64,000 nt of DNA from Gnetum montanum (taxonomy: Eukaryota > Streptophyta > Gnetopsida > Gnetales > Gnetaceae): the NCBI GenBank assembly GCA_015680685.1, contig MNCI01015910.1, forward strand, positions 1,166,592 through 1,230,591. Reading direction: 5' to 3'. Numbering within the stretch: position 1 is the stretch's first letter; each line of letters opens with the position of its first letter. The position numbers and the translations under genes are program-made. Below the pieces are notes generated by a model. The model saw nothing but the letters and a program-made list of their open reading frames with translations. It ran no database searches and was not told the DNA's origin. Shown here piece by piece: positions 10,613-22,249 of this stretch.

Positions 10613-11486
10613 TGATGAGTCATGAATTTGCTGGTTGTGATATCACAGAAATGATATCACAGCCATGATATCACAGTAGCTATGATATGATATCACAACC
10701 ATGATATCGCATCAGCTGCGATATTGCATACGCAATATCACGGCTTTCCGTAATGTCTATAAATAAGAGGTGGCTTTCCCAATTTTAGGCATCTAGATTT
10801 AGTCCCTTAGCAAAACTTTGGTAGTTTTACCCTTCTAGAGATAGAATATTTTCTAGTGTATGCCCGCAGTGTGGTGATTGTAATTGTACGACATCCTTTA
10901 TTCGAGTGTGACGTACTTGGACACGCACATGATTAGCAATAAAGATCAAGATTACTTCATCATTGCAGCATTCACTTAGTTTAATCATTTAATTAATTGT
11001 TATTTACTACTTTCCTAGTTAATCTCTCTCTCCCTTATCTCATGTTAAAACACGAAATGAGTACGACTTGATTACGAGCATTTAAGTGTGACTACTTGGT
11101 AAACCAGTGGTGTACCTAGGATCTGCGCTTGGTAATCCCAGTGGTAGTCATGCATGAAGTCTAAGATTTGTATGGATAATGAAGGAATGGATGCTCATCA
11201 CACTTAGGCTAGTTAGATTCTCTCTCACCCTTTCCTCCTAGCTTAGTTAATATTATTTTCCATTGCCTTCAGGAGTAGCATTAGATTAGGAACCACATCA
11301 TACACCTCACTCTAGACTAAACCATATGTGACAAAGATAATACTAGTCCAAGTGGGAAGATAGCGAACTGTGACCTAAGGCTAATTGTCTAGATGCCACA
11401 ACTAGTAGTCTGTGGAGTTTGACCAGATCACGCATGTAACACTTGTATTTGTATGGTTGAGTGTAAGGGTACCTCACCACTCATCA
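10613..11486 (+). repeat. 3' LTR of element A
   Basis: 874 bp, paired with 4651-5513. It ends CTCATCA and is followed by the GCAAG duplication at 11487-11491. It has fewer GATATC units than the 5' copy. Confidence 0.92.
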
Positions 11487-11504
11487 GCAAGTTTTCTAGT
11501 GAAG

Positions 11505-12230
11505 AAGTTTTCTACGCTACGTCACGCTATGTAGTGTAGCAGGCTTCAGAAGATAGTTGCTCAGGAAATCAAGTTTAAACCATTGCAGGACAAAGTGCTA
11601 TGCTACATAGTGTACCACAACATAGCAAAGGCAAATAAAAAAGGCCTAGCTTACTAAGTGACTCCAATCAGGAAATTGCACTCGGCAAGCATTCTGACTT
11701 TCAAAACTAGTTGCCTTGTTCAACTTCAAGTCCTTAGCAAAGCTTCTCATCAGAAAGTGGTAGATTGAAAAAAAGTAGGATATGCTGGCTGCTACACTGT
11801 GCTATGCTACATAGCATAGCACAGCGTAGTGATGATCCAAGAACAACAAAAGGTATCTCAAATGCAAGTTCAGCAAATTCGAATTCTTCCCTTCACAAAG
11901 CAAAGGTTGCAGTTGTTAGCATAATCAAGCTTCAAGAAAGAATTTGTAACTCCAACACGGGTTGCAGATGAAGCCAACTGCTACACTATGCTATGCTATG
12001 TAGCGTAGCATAGTGTAGCAAAGATGCAAAACCAAAAGGGAACGCTTCAAAAGTTAGCCCAACATGCACCAAGGCTTCCAGCAGTTGACTTCAATGTGAT
12101 TTTCTTCTTCAAACTGGTGGCTATGTTGTGCTACGCTATATAGCGTAGCACAGAGTAGCAAGTAGCTACGCTATGCCAACATGCTATGCTTCATAGCGTA
12201 GCATAGCATAGAAAATAGTTACGCTACTCT
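11505..12230 (+). repeat. Palindromes of the GCTACGCTA/TAGCGTAGC family in U3 of element C
   Basis: At least seven imperfect or perfect inverted repeats built from GCTACGCTA and TAGCGTAGC. 12127-12152 is a perfect 26-bp palindrome; 11797-11824 has 13-bp arms; 11979-12020 has 15-bp arms around a 12-base centre. The 3' LTR carries the homologous, differently decayed set at about 28125-28830. They lie upstream of the TATA box at 12350. Confidence 0.88.
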
Positions 12231-12349
12231 AGTGTGCTTCACTCCTTGTTTGCATTGTTGTCACACTTGATTCAGCACCTCCATTCTTGATGTTAGCATC
12301 TCAGGGGACCATGACATGTGTCATCCAAGCCTCATTTTGCATGTGCTCC

Positions 12350-12357
12350 TATAAATA
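12350..12357 (+). promoter_or_regulatory. TATA box of the 5' LTR of element C
   Basis: TATAAATA about 120 bp after the last palindrome; conserved in the 3' LTR at 29030-29037. Confidence 0.65.
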
Positions 12358-12857
12358 CCCCAACGAGCAATGCTCAAAGGGTTAGAAAATTAGCAATTCA
12401 AAGGGTTGGAAAATTGAGAAATCCCCTAGTTGGCAAATTGGAAATTTGTTGGTGAATTTTAGTAGTTGGCATTTTGTACTATTGGCTTTGAAACTTGCAC
12501 TTAAAAACATAGTGGAGGAATTTCGAGTGTTACGATAATTCTTGGATACTCTGTGTGCCTTTGGCATTGCATGACTCATTATACATTTTCAAGTAGAAAA
12601 GAGAATCGAACCCATGACTTTGTGGTGGTGCATTTTCTCTTCCCAGTTATCACATTTATTAATCATCGGTTAGATCTCACATATTTCATGCTTAAAATGA
12701 TGTTTACATAAGGTTAAGTTACACTGATTAAGTCCCTGTCTAATCGACCAGACCGTTCAGGGTACGCCATTTCTATTTTTATCTAGCATGACCCTTGCAC
12801 AAATCCGAGGTTAAAACTGTTCGCCCGACAACCTCTCGGTGTTTCCAGCAATTGACA

Positions 12858-12900
12858 TTTTTGGTCGCTACAGTTTTCTGGCACTAGAAGGAGGGCCTTT
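12858..12900 (+). other. Conserved leader block after the LTR of element C (candidate primer site)
   Basis: The block starting TTTTTGGTCGC and continuing GTTTTCTGGCACTAGAAGG is repeated in element E at about 62040-62084 with few differences, although the LTRs before it have diverged. That conservation and its position just inside the LTR suggest a primer-binding site. I cannot name the tRNA. Confidence 0.45.
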
Positions 12901-13139
12901 TAGTGCCTTTTCCATCTTTGACAGTAGTCCTACATGCGTTCTGTACCCTGTCACCCACTAGCTTAAACGTGATACCCTTTTGTGGTTGTTTACGCATCGT
13001 GTGGTGTAGATCGGTCGCTCTGATAGTTCCTCTAGAATTCTGCAGGATAGAAAGCCTCCGATAGCTACTTGATCTCCTTATTTCCCTTGTTTGCAAGCCC
13101 TTTTTAGCCTTATAAAAATGATTTCTTCAAGGCACCACA

Positions 13140-15331
13140 GGTGCCAAGAAGCTGCCCAACCTAGTGTTGGGGCCACATCGATCTCTTAGGATCCAAAACT
13201 GATCACCTGAGGGCTTGACTCAGCAATACGAGCAATATAACTTCCTATGCACTAAGGTTTAGGCAAAGATGCCCTTAGAAGCACAAGAACTCAAAGACAA
13301 ACATAGCTTCGAGTTCCCTTATTGTAATGGGAGGGAATTTCTTCCCACTCCTGGTGTTTCCATTCCTCTAACGCAAACTCATCAGTGGCTCATAGATCAG
13401 CTAATGGGGTTGACTAGGTCTAGGGAGTCGTGAGACATGGCATCTCACCATGATGAGGGGTTCCTAGATGGGCAAGAGGAATTGGATTCCCAATCTAAGG
13501 GTGGGGGTCAAACTAACCCTGCCACCATTCCTTCCACCCCGTCTTTCTGGAAAAACCCGCTCTCTACCACTGCTCCCTTTATGATCACATCCACATCATC
13601 GCAACCTGTAGTTTTATCAACAACACATAGCCATGCCATGCCCTTGACGTATCAACACACCTCCTCCCCTGTCTCATTCTCAGTCACTACCCCTCCCCAA
13701 TCTATTTCAAAATCCATCCCTACATCACATTATTCACCAATCATGGCTACCTTGCCCTACATTCATGCTGTACCTACATCGCAGTTGTATGGAGTTTCCA
13801 CATCCATTCCTGCATCTACACTTGTCCCACCATCAACGATGGGCCCAGGCCTATCTGCATGGTGGACCCCATTCACTTCTCCTCCTATTTCATAGCCATC
13901 ACAAATGTCCCACTACGCTCGCCACCAAATGTACTAGGTCCTGCAATTGATACAACCAAGTGCAGGACTATGGTCTACCCCATCAGCTACACAAACTACC
14001 TACCCCATGGCACAACCAGTGGTTGCTACTCCAAAGGCACCACCTACCGAGTGGTGGATAGCACAAGAAGCACCTTTCATAGGGGCCACTCCAACGGCAC
14101 CACCTATGGGTCACATCGCTAACCTTGCCACTCCATAGATGGGAGTTGCCTTTGCAACTCCCCAGCCATTTGCATCATCCTTGGGTCTAGATCAAGCCTT
14201 ACAGCTTATCTAGACCCTTACAGAGGAAATTAAATGCCTCAAGACTACCAGTTCTGACACAGTACAAGTAATGGACTTCTACCAGGATGATCCCATCAGC
14301 CTGACAATCCCCATGCTAACTTTACCCCCTAGGATGCCCCTCCCCCACTTCACAAAATACAACAAGGAGGGTGATCCCAACGCACATCTTGTCACATTCA
14401 GATTTGAGTTCCTTATTTGCAACAATGGCCACACACAATCATCCACATCTTTGCCATGTCTTTGATGGGAAAAGCCCTGGACTGGTACTGCATGCTTCCA
14501 TGCTCCTCTACCCTAGAGGAGCTCCTGACCCAGTTCATAACACGTTTCAGTTATAACTTGAGACTAGAAGTTACGTTGGATCAGTTAATGAGCATCAAGC
14601 AAGATCCACTCGAACCAGTCTAGAAATTCATACAACGATGGAGTGCTATCCTTAATGAGGTCTGCGAGCCCATTGCAGAGGCCCATCTACTGGCCATCTT
14701 TAAGGGTGTAGTGAACAACTTCATTAAGTCAAAACTGTACTATCTCGCTCCACGGACTCTTAGTCAGGCTTTCTCCTAGACCAAGAGAATACAAGACTCA
14801 TTCAAGGAAAGCAAAGACCCAGCCTACGTTGCATATAAGAACACCTTTGTGAAGAAGGAAAAAGACAAGGGTAAGGTTACAATAGCCATAGTGGCCACTG
14901 TGGCAAATGAAGCCAAGCCCAAAAACAATAATAACAAGAAGGCAGCCGTAGCAGCAACTAAGCCCAAGCCCAACTAGGGCAACACAGCTCAACCCTCCAC
15001 ATCTACATCTGAAGCATCCACACCACCCAAGCCAAACTTTGAGCGTAAAGATCACTCTAAATATACTCCACTACCCATCAAGCCTTCAGAACTTCTGAAG
15101 CAATTACTAGTAACGAGGTATATTCAACACAAGTGGATGTCAAAGGAGGGAGCCAAAAAACATCAACGGTACTATGAACTCCTTAGGAACCCCTCCTTGG
15201 CCTTGCCCAATGAGCCACCAGTTCCTAAGAATTTCAAGCTAGAGCAGTTCTGTGACTACCATCAACAGTGTGGTCATGACACAGATTACTGCATGGCATT
15301 AAAAGATGACATCCAAAGAATGATTGATTAA
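13140..15331 (+). pseudogene. gag relic of element C (Tat type)
   Basis: A Ty3/gypsy gag of the Tat kind. A Pro/Ser/Thr-rich N-terminal part lies at about 13270-14140. The capsid core follows at about 14270-14810, with FYQDDPIS, FTKYNKEGDPNAHL and a GKALDWY motif. A Lys/Ala-rich linker precedes the C-terminal zinc-type motif CDYHQQCGHDTDYC at about 15250-15292, which marks this lineage. Several stops and frame changes break it. The same capsid segment appears in element E at about 63750-63960. The start is approximate because the upstream frame also contains stops. Confidence 0.75.
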
Positions 15332-15349
15332 GGGAAACTGGTTCTAGAT

Positions 15350-15850
15350 GAAAGTAACCCAGTGCATCCCAAAAATCTATCTCTATATGTTTACATGGAT
15401 CGGCTTAATGCCAACAATGCAGGGTACATTATCAATACTATCGGTGTTGATGGTAATTCTAAACCGTCCCAGTAGCCATTTTTGGTTCTTGTGCCTCAGC
15501 GTAGCGCACCAACACCACCAGCAGCTAAACAAACTCTGCAACAACTATTTGTCCTGAGAGTCCCTCATCAAACATCCACCCCTACACTGCCTATAAGAAA
15601 AACCACACCACCACCATATGCATTAGCACCACTAGCACCATTTATTATTAGGGGGCCGAGTCATTCAACCGTCCCCACCCCGCATAAGACAACACCACAA
15701 CCTTCTCATCCAAAGAAACAAGGAGAGCTTTTAACAGGTGAGGTGTCAATGGAACATATCACTCCATGTACTTCCAAGCTTATGTTCTCGCCCTCTGCAT
15801 CTATGTCTTCGTTGCCAAAAGATAATGTTGCTACGCGTGTATGGTCATAG
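15350..15850 (+). pseudogene. gag-protease linker of element C
   Basis: Frames here are Pro/Thr/Ser-rich, with a 122-codon stretch at 15482-15850, and show no domain. They sit between the gag zinc motif and the protease. Low-complexity linkers of this kind are usual in Tat polyproteins. The stop at 15848 separates it from the protease frame. Confidence 0.4.
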
Positions 15851-16012
15851 CCACCTTGCCTGAAAGGGTTTGATCCGAGACCCAAAACTGTCCCTCCTTG
15901 GGAAATTCATCTCTTGGGATGAATGGAAGAGGAGAAGGGCAGTAAACAGGAAGGTGGCCTAGACCTCTTAAGCGCTCTGACTCAGGTCAAGTAGGCTCTA
16001 AAGTAGAAAAAC

Positions 16013-16654
16013 ATGACATTGAGCCTGTATGACCTGATTATGAATTCTACTATACACCGTGAGGCTCTGGTTCACATGTTAACAGAAATACTGGTTGACA
16101 AGAACATGCCAAAAGAAGAGAAAGCAATCCACTCGGTCATGCTTCCTTCTGCACCTACAGAACCACAACCATCCCAATTGACTTTCTGTGACAAGTCCAT
16201 TAGGGAAGACCCTAAAAAGGGTCAGGTGACTACAACACCTCTCTTCATCATAATTCGAGTTGGTCAACATAAGATCCGAAGGGTACATGTTGATGATGGG
16301 GCTCCTATGAACGTTATCCCATTCCCCATTGTGAATAAGCTGGGTTTGGTAGACCAAATCAGACCCACGACAACATCATGCTTGAATTCATTCAATAGGG
16401 TACAGGTCATGGTGAAAGGCACTGTCCACATTGACTTTGTGGTAGGGGACCAGTTCCCCATGAATGCAACATTTATCATGATGGAAGAGATGCCCAAGTT
16501 TAACCTGATCTTGGGGAGGTCATGGTTAGCACAACTTAGGGTAGTCTCTTCGCCCATACATCAAGAGATCCATCTACCCTATGCAGGTAGGAAGGTGGTG
16601 ATCCATGGTGATGAGGTAGCAACACAAGTGATAAATAACATAGATATGGAGTAG
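16013..16654 (+). pseudogene. Protease region of element C
   Basis: Retroviral-type aspartic protease that would cut the gag-pol product. The 213-codon open frame carries the active-site segment VHVDDGAPMNVIPF (D-D-G in place of the usual D-S/T-G, a variant common in this lineage) at about residues 91-104, and later the FNLILGRSWL motif (about residues 162-171) that ends such domains. The frame stops at 16654; the normal continuation into RT is interrupted by the antisense module. Confidence 0.7.
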
Positions 16655-17009
16655 GGCTCAGAGGTCATAACCTTCGAGAATGAAGTGCTTGTCTCCGTAG
16701 ATACTAACTGCTTAGCGAAGGAGCCAGCCCAACATGCTGGCTCAGAAAACAAAAATGCGTGGGCCGAGTTGCCCTTCCAGGTGGAGGACAATGATGTGGA
16801 TGAATGCCCTAGAAAAGCATCTTGGCCTTACGCCTCGCCCAATCCATGATGGGTCAGAAAGCAGTTACGCATAGCATAGAAACCCCACTACTTCCTACCC
16901 AATTAACACCCTTTGTACATTTACCGCTTATTGGCTTTTCATCCATTCATCTACGCTAGGTACATCAACTTACTTTTTTTAAAAAACTGTTAACGTATCT
17001 TCTATCTAC

Positions 17010-17240
17010 ACCATGATCCAAAATGGCCTAAAACTATATTACCCCATGGCCAGAAATGGCCTAAAACTAGCAGTGGCCCAAAATGGCCTAAAACTAACGA
17101 TGGCCTAAAATGGCCTAAAACTAGCGGTGGCCTAAAATGGCCTAAAACTAGCGATGGCCTGAAATGGCCTAAAACTACACATGGCCCAAAATGGCCTAAA
17201 ACTACACATGACCTGAAATGGCCTAAAACTAAAATGAAAA
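17010..17240 (+). repeat. 27-bp tandem repeat, about eight copies (array 1)
   Basis: Units of GGCCTAAAACTAGCGATGG type with a 27-bp period. On the + strand 27 bp keeps one frame and gives a nine-residue repeat (core KWPKT), but no functional frame is claimed. The core AAACTAGC recurs in the arrays near 22300 and 26400. Confidence 0.8.
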
Positions 17241-17387
17241 CCATAGAAATCAATCACGTAGATAACATATGTAAAACTTAAGCTAGAGTAGCATCAATCT
17301 TGCCATAACCTATTTTTCATTCAAAATTTCACTTAGACAATGTTTGCAATAGTTTTACAAAAATACAAAAATCAAAAGCCCCTGCTA

Positions 17388-20300
17388 TCATATGTCATCT
17401 TCCCCTGCATCATCTCCCTCTGCATCACTTTCTTCTACATCATCATTTCTGTCCTCTAGGGGCCCTACTTCTTCATCCAGAATCTGCATCATAAAAATAA
17501 ATTAGTTAGCTAGAGTTACACATAAAGGCTATTAAAGCATAAACTATTCCATCACAGAAAGTTACTAACCCAAGATGGCCCCATGTCTATCTTGGGGGGT
17601 ATACGATCCAATTCGATCAGACCTCCTCCTCTGTAATATCCGCCTACTGCCTATTGCTCAGTTTAGCGTTTGCTGTAGCTTTCTCCTTTTCGATGGCCAT
17701 CCATCTTGGTGGTCTTGGAGAAAAGGAGGTAGTGGCGATCTCACCTGTGGGAAGATTCACTTCCGACTTAGGCGATTCACTAACTATCACTTGCTACATG
17801 AACTTGTTGTAGGCTTCAGAAGCACCAATAGCATCTAGGAATGCTTCATGGGTATACAACTTCACCGAAGCATCTCGGTATTATTTACGATAGGTGGCAC
17901 GTTCTAGTTTATACATATATTTGTGGTTCTTCTAGGACTACCCTCACTCATAAACTCTAGTGCTATAATCCTTCCAGTCTTGGTTCTTCTAAGCCAACAA
18001 GTCCATCTACATCCACTGATCAATTATTTCCTAGGTGGCCTCGTTGTTGCACCGCACAACCATCCAATATCTTGTATAATCTATGAAAGCCATGTGCCAA
18101 CTGCCATCTTTGGTATCACAGGCCAAGAGGAACTTGTTCTTGGAACGGAGGTCTCCTACCTCAGTGGTTAGATTGGCCTTTTCTTTCTCCTACCTCTGGA
18201 CCTGTTTCCACAAGTCTTCATTCACATGCCTACACTCCCATAAGGAGCATGTCGAGTGCAATGCACATTTACTAGCCTTTTCATATATGTGACGAGGAAC
18301 CTTGGTCACTTCAGGTGGGAATGTAGGCATAGTGTCCACCTTCACTACTTTTTTCGGGTCCCACTTGAGGCAAGAGGCTATTATCACATAAAAAATGCAT
18401 TAGTCATAGTAGCGTAGAAAAGTTCAGCAATTCAAAAAGTCTAGCATAGCAACTTAAAGAGACTGGCATAGCCACTTCACTTACCCACTTCTGGATCGAC
18501 CTTCTTGAGATGGCCAATCATGTCATCGACAACCCGCTGCATGAACGTAAGCTTGTCAGGGGTCTCAGCCCATGGTTCCAACTAGATCAAGGAAGGTCCT
18601 GTAGTGTTAACAGTGGTGTCTACCACATAATTAGATGCATCAATCATGACTAAGGTGGACTACAATAAGGCTAATGAGTAATGAAAATGACAGTGTAAGG
18701 GCTCCTACCTAGCAAACCCTCAGGGGTGATAGCAGGGGGGGGGGGACACCCATCGGCACATTGTGAAATATGTGGTCAAACTCANGTAGCTCCCCTCCTT
18801 GCTGGATTAACACTATGGCAGCACCCTCTATGTTCATCTACTCCTTCGATGCTAAACTGCATTCAACAAAGGGATCGTCAGCCTAGGTCCATTCCCAGTT
18901 AACACGGGCTTCCTCTTTATTCACTAGGGCCTTTCTTTTTAAGGCACTAGCATCCTCCTCATCACCAAACATGTCCTTCTCATTTGCAGGAGCATTTTCC
19001 TTGTTGATGGGAGCCCCTTCCTTTGTGGTGGGGGTTCCTTTTCTCTTGACCGAGGCCCTTCCCTCTGTGGCCAAGGCCCCTGCATCTTTATTAGCCACCC
19101 CCATTTTGGGGGTCGACACCTCTTCGTTGCCTTCTTCTTCTTCCTCTTCTTCCTATGGTAGCAAAGTGTGTTCGCATTAGCTTATAGCATGTTAACTTAA
19201 TATGGATGTTATGCTACGCTACGCTACCTAGCGTATCACAGCATAGTGGGCATTAATCAAACAGGTGAAGAAACAAGCATAGAGAAAAGCATTTACCAAG
19301 GGGGGGCTATATCCTGCGTATCTTGAACCGCAGTGCCCGTCCCTCTTCTTCTTCTGTACGAGGAGGCTCCTCAACTAGATGAGACCTCTTTCTTCACAAC
19401 TTGGTGGCCACCATCTCTGCGATGAGACATTTCCCCTATGATACACTACCTGTAGCAGTAGGGGGCACCTCATCCACGCTATGCTGGCCATGGAAGTTGC
19501 GGGCCACCTGATCCTTAGTAGTCAGGGAAAATGAATCCCCAATAGCTTCTGGGGGATCCTGGGCTTGGGTGGTCCAGAAGACTTGGCAGATCCATGGCTT
19601 TGAAATCTGGTTACGATCTTGCATTATCCAAACTTCATTCTCATAGACCACCAAGAATTTCGCTAAATGTCGCATGCAGGCTACGTAAAAGGCATGGTAC
19701 ATGTTGAAATGGGACGCATGCTTCTTATGAAGCTTGACCATTTCAGCTTGTAGGCCTTTGCAGAGATGCCTAGCCTAGTTGTAACGGGCCCCCTTTTCCA
19801 TTACCTCCCTCATCACCCAAGCTTACTCAATCCTAATGATCTTTCCTTGGGAAAGTAGCTTGGGAAAAGTAAGGGCACGGAAGATGGGGTAAATGTTTTT
19901 GGTTGCTTTCGGCCTTGCTTTTTCCATAAGGATCCCCTTTCATCCTTTTGCCACCCCTAGCCACTCCTCAATGTCTCCCTGATGGTTCACCTATTTTTTG
20001 GTCTTTGCCCCTATGGGGAGACCATTAGTGGGGACACTAAAGAGGTCCATGAATAGTTGGTCATTGATTTTAAGGACCACCAGCACACAATGCACGCTTT
20101 TGCGGAAATAGTCTACCTTTTCAGAGAAGGAGTCGGCTAGGGTGAGCATCTTAGTGATAGGGATGCTTGGGTTCATGGCCAGGAACAACTCCATGAGCCC
20201 AATGTCCTGAAGATGGTTTGTCAGTGATTCTGGGGCCCCGTTGCAAAGCTAGCATTAGGTCTCATCTACCTCCCCATACTTGAAGTAGATGTTGGCCTTA

Positions 20301-21981
20301 TGATGCCCAGAAGTGATCACTATCACTTCCTTGGAATTCTTCACCACTATGGTAGTTCACACAAGAAGAAAAGTAAAAACTTAGATAAAAAAAATAGCAT
20401 AAAAATAGGAGTAACACTTGAACATGCAAACAACTCACTATTTAGCTTACCAGGTTTAAATGGCAATGGAAATGGTAGAAGATCCACCAATACATCTTCA
20501 ACGGTGATCAACCTAAGGGATTCCCAATCCCCATCCAACCAATCGAACTCCTTGCACCTGTCATAGGGCTGGGAGTACCAGGTTGGGTAGGTTTTGTACT
20601 TACCCTTGCATTGGCCTATCACACCTGTGCACATAGTCTTAGTGGAAGAAAACTCCCACAGCACCATCTGTGCCAAGGCCGACACATCCGTATCACCGTG
20701 AAGTCCATTCTTGTTGATGAAAAACTTGGTAACAAAAACACGTTAATAACATTTCCCTAGTGTAGCAAGTATTGCATAGCATAGTAGAATATGTTTATAG
20801 GACTCACCTGTCGGCACAGTAAAAAGTTCCTGGTGGGTTTTGAAAACAAGTTCTCATGTGGCGGGCAATAAACAAAGTGTTGTACGAATGGTAGCAATTG
20901 TATTCGGGCATCTCCCAGACCAAAGCTAGATGCCTCAAACATTTTGGGTGCTGACTAGATCCTTCTCTCTGCCCGCTCCTAATTGCTCCATCTGTCAAAA
21001 ATCTTAGAATACCCTGATTTGCCCCAGGCAATAGGGTTTCTGTTCCTAAGGCTACTACCTCCTCCAACAAGTGTGATCAAACGATCACACTAAAGTGTTG
21101 GAGGAGAAATTACAGGAAGTCATGTGTGCCTTCCTGGAACCAAACCTCCTACTATCCCACACGCGCATGAGGTAGAGGAATGTTGGCCACCAGTTCGCTC
21201 AGGCAGCACAGGACCCCTACGATTTCTAGGAAAATTAAGATTGGCCTTAGCACCATCCTGCATAACACAAGGTAAAATGTTAACGTCATGTTCGAGTAAG
21301 GTTCGCATATAGCGTAGTAGAATTAGCAATTAGCAGATAGCGTAGCATGATTCTCTCCATGCAGGTAGCGTAGCAAAAAACATGAAGGCAATAGCGTAGC
21401 AGAATTAGCCTAGCATACCAATGAAAAGCTAAACACAAATCTTTTGACAAGAAAGAATTCAATGCGCTGCACTAGTTTCGACAAATTTTTTGCCTAACAA
21501 AACAATTTGTATTACACCACGATAAACATGTGTTACGCTGTCAAATCATGCACATGGCCAAACCCTCTTGAGGGTCATACGCTACGCTATTTGCATGCTG
21601 AGTTACTAAAATTGCCTAAGCTTCTATGGCAAGCCAGCCACACCAATGGTGGTTTAGGCAAGACTGCATGCAACCTTAGCGTGGCATCCGTACACCCGTC
21701 ATGGCCGAATTAGCAACAATGACTGTGTAATGGCCAAAATGGTAACAAAAAAATGATAGAAAACATAGATTGCATAATAAAAATCATAGAAAAGAAAGCA
21801 TAAAAAGCGGAAGTAATAACTAAAGCAGAGAAAAAACAAAGGAGAATAGCGTAGCAACTTACTGGGCTGATGAGGTCTCCTCTCGCACTGCGACGCGCAC
21901 CTATGACACATGCCCCAGGTTCTCGTTCACTTCGTTCACCTTGGTGAGTGCTAGGTGTTTGTGTTCTCTCTTGGGAGCCAT
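17388..21981 (-). pseudogene. Antisense multi-exon gene inside element C, function unknown
   Basis: Opposite strand to the element. Proposed exons: 21863-21981 (ATG at 21979-21981), 20808-21257, 20451-20724, 19297-20346, 18709-19152, 18485-18649, 17570-18377 and 17388-17483 (TGA at 17388-17390). Donors are GTAAGT, GTGAGT or GTAAGC-like and acceptors end in AG. The joins between exons 3/4, 5/6 and 6/7 keep the reading frame; the others do not as proposed and may be affected by indels, including homopolymer runs near 19300 and 17595. Exon 4 shows a 300-residue frame including SFSEKVDYFRKSVHCVLVV; exon 5 is Lys/Glu-rich; the last exon is a highly acidic tail. Exon 7 alone has about a dozen in-frame stops, nearly all of C-to-T type, so the gene is dead here. 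I recognise no domain. Antisense ORFs are known in some Tat elements (maize Grande), but after integrase rather than inside pol. Confidence 0.6.
21061..21104. repeat. Two-step inverted repeat
   Basis: Outer arms CCTCCAACA (21061-21069) and TGTTGGAGG (21096-21104), inner arms GTGTGATC (21071-21078) and GATCACAC (21083-21090) around AAAC. All 17 pairs are perfect. It lies inside proposed exon 2 of the antisense gene, where the frame is also disturbed. Confidence 0.8.
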
Positions 21982-22115
21982 TGTTTCGGTTGCTGATTCT
22001 TTCTTGGATGCTACACTGAATCACCTTGCTCTTAGTTAACATAATCACTCTACGCTGAAAATGAAGGCTCTGCACTATTACGATGAAAATGATAAGTTTA
22101 TCGGGGGTAAACCCC

Positions 22116-22123
22116 TATTTATA
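22116..22123 (-). promoter_or_regulatory. TATA box of the antisense gene
   Basis: Read on the - strand this is TATAAATA, 135 bp before the proposed ATG. TAGCGTAGCA and TAGCATAGCA motifs lie just upstream at about 22185-22212, the same family as the U3 palindromes of element C. Confidence 0.5.
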
Positions 22124-22249
22124 GCTAAAACGGTAAAAGAGAACTTATCATTTTCTCTCCCTGATTAATGAGGGATGTTCCATATAGCGTAGCATTCCCC
22201 CATAGCATAGCAGCACTATTTACATTATGCCAAGTGGGCTAGACCAAAA

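Larger units (their letters stand above)
4651..11486 (+). mobile_element. Element A: non-autonomous Athila-like LTR element with gag and a late ORF, no pol
   Basis: A complete 6,836-bp insertion: TGATGAGTC...CTCATCA termini, LTRs of 863 and 874 bp, a tRNA-Asp-type primer site at 5514, a gag region, a 2-kb spacer without any RT, RNase H or integrase, a late ORF at 9849-10430, a purine tract, the 3' LTR and 5-bp GCAAG duplications. Its gag resembles that of element B. An LTR element keeping only gag fits the class often called TR-GAG, which needs pol in trans. The two LTRs differ by about 6% over a stretch near the TATA box plus an indel of roughly 70 bp, so it is younger than C. Confidence 0.88.
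11487..12857 (+). repeat. 5' LTR of element C, second part
   Basis: It resumes the LTR of element C after the insertion and matches 28105-29631. Differences include small deletions near 12290, 12450 and 12640 relative to the 3' copy, plus many substitutions. The first five bases are the right GCAAG duplication of element A. The LTR/leader boundary near 12857 is approximate. Confidence 0.85.

Noticed and set aside
17010-17240. CRISPR-like array
   Set aside because: 27-bp units follow each other without unique spacers, in a plant retrotransposon; a simple tandem repeat.
18736-18785. Run of about ten G and a single N
   Set aside because: Homopolymer with an uncertain base; more likely a sequencing artefact than a signal.
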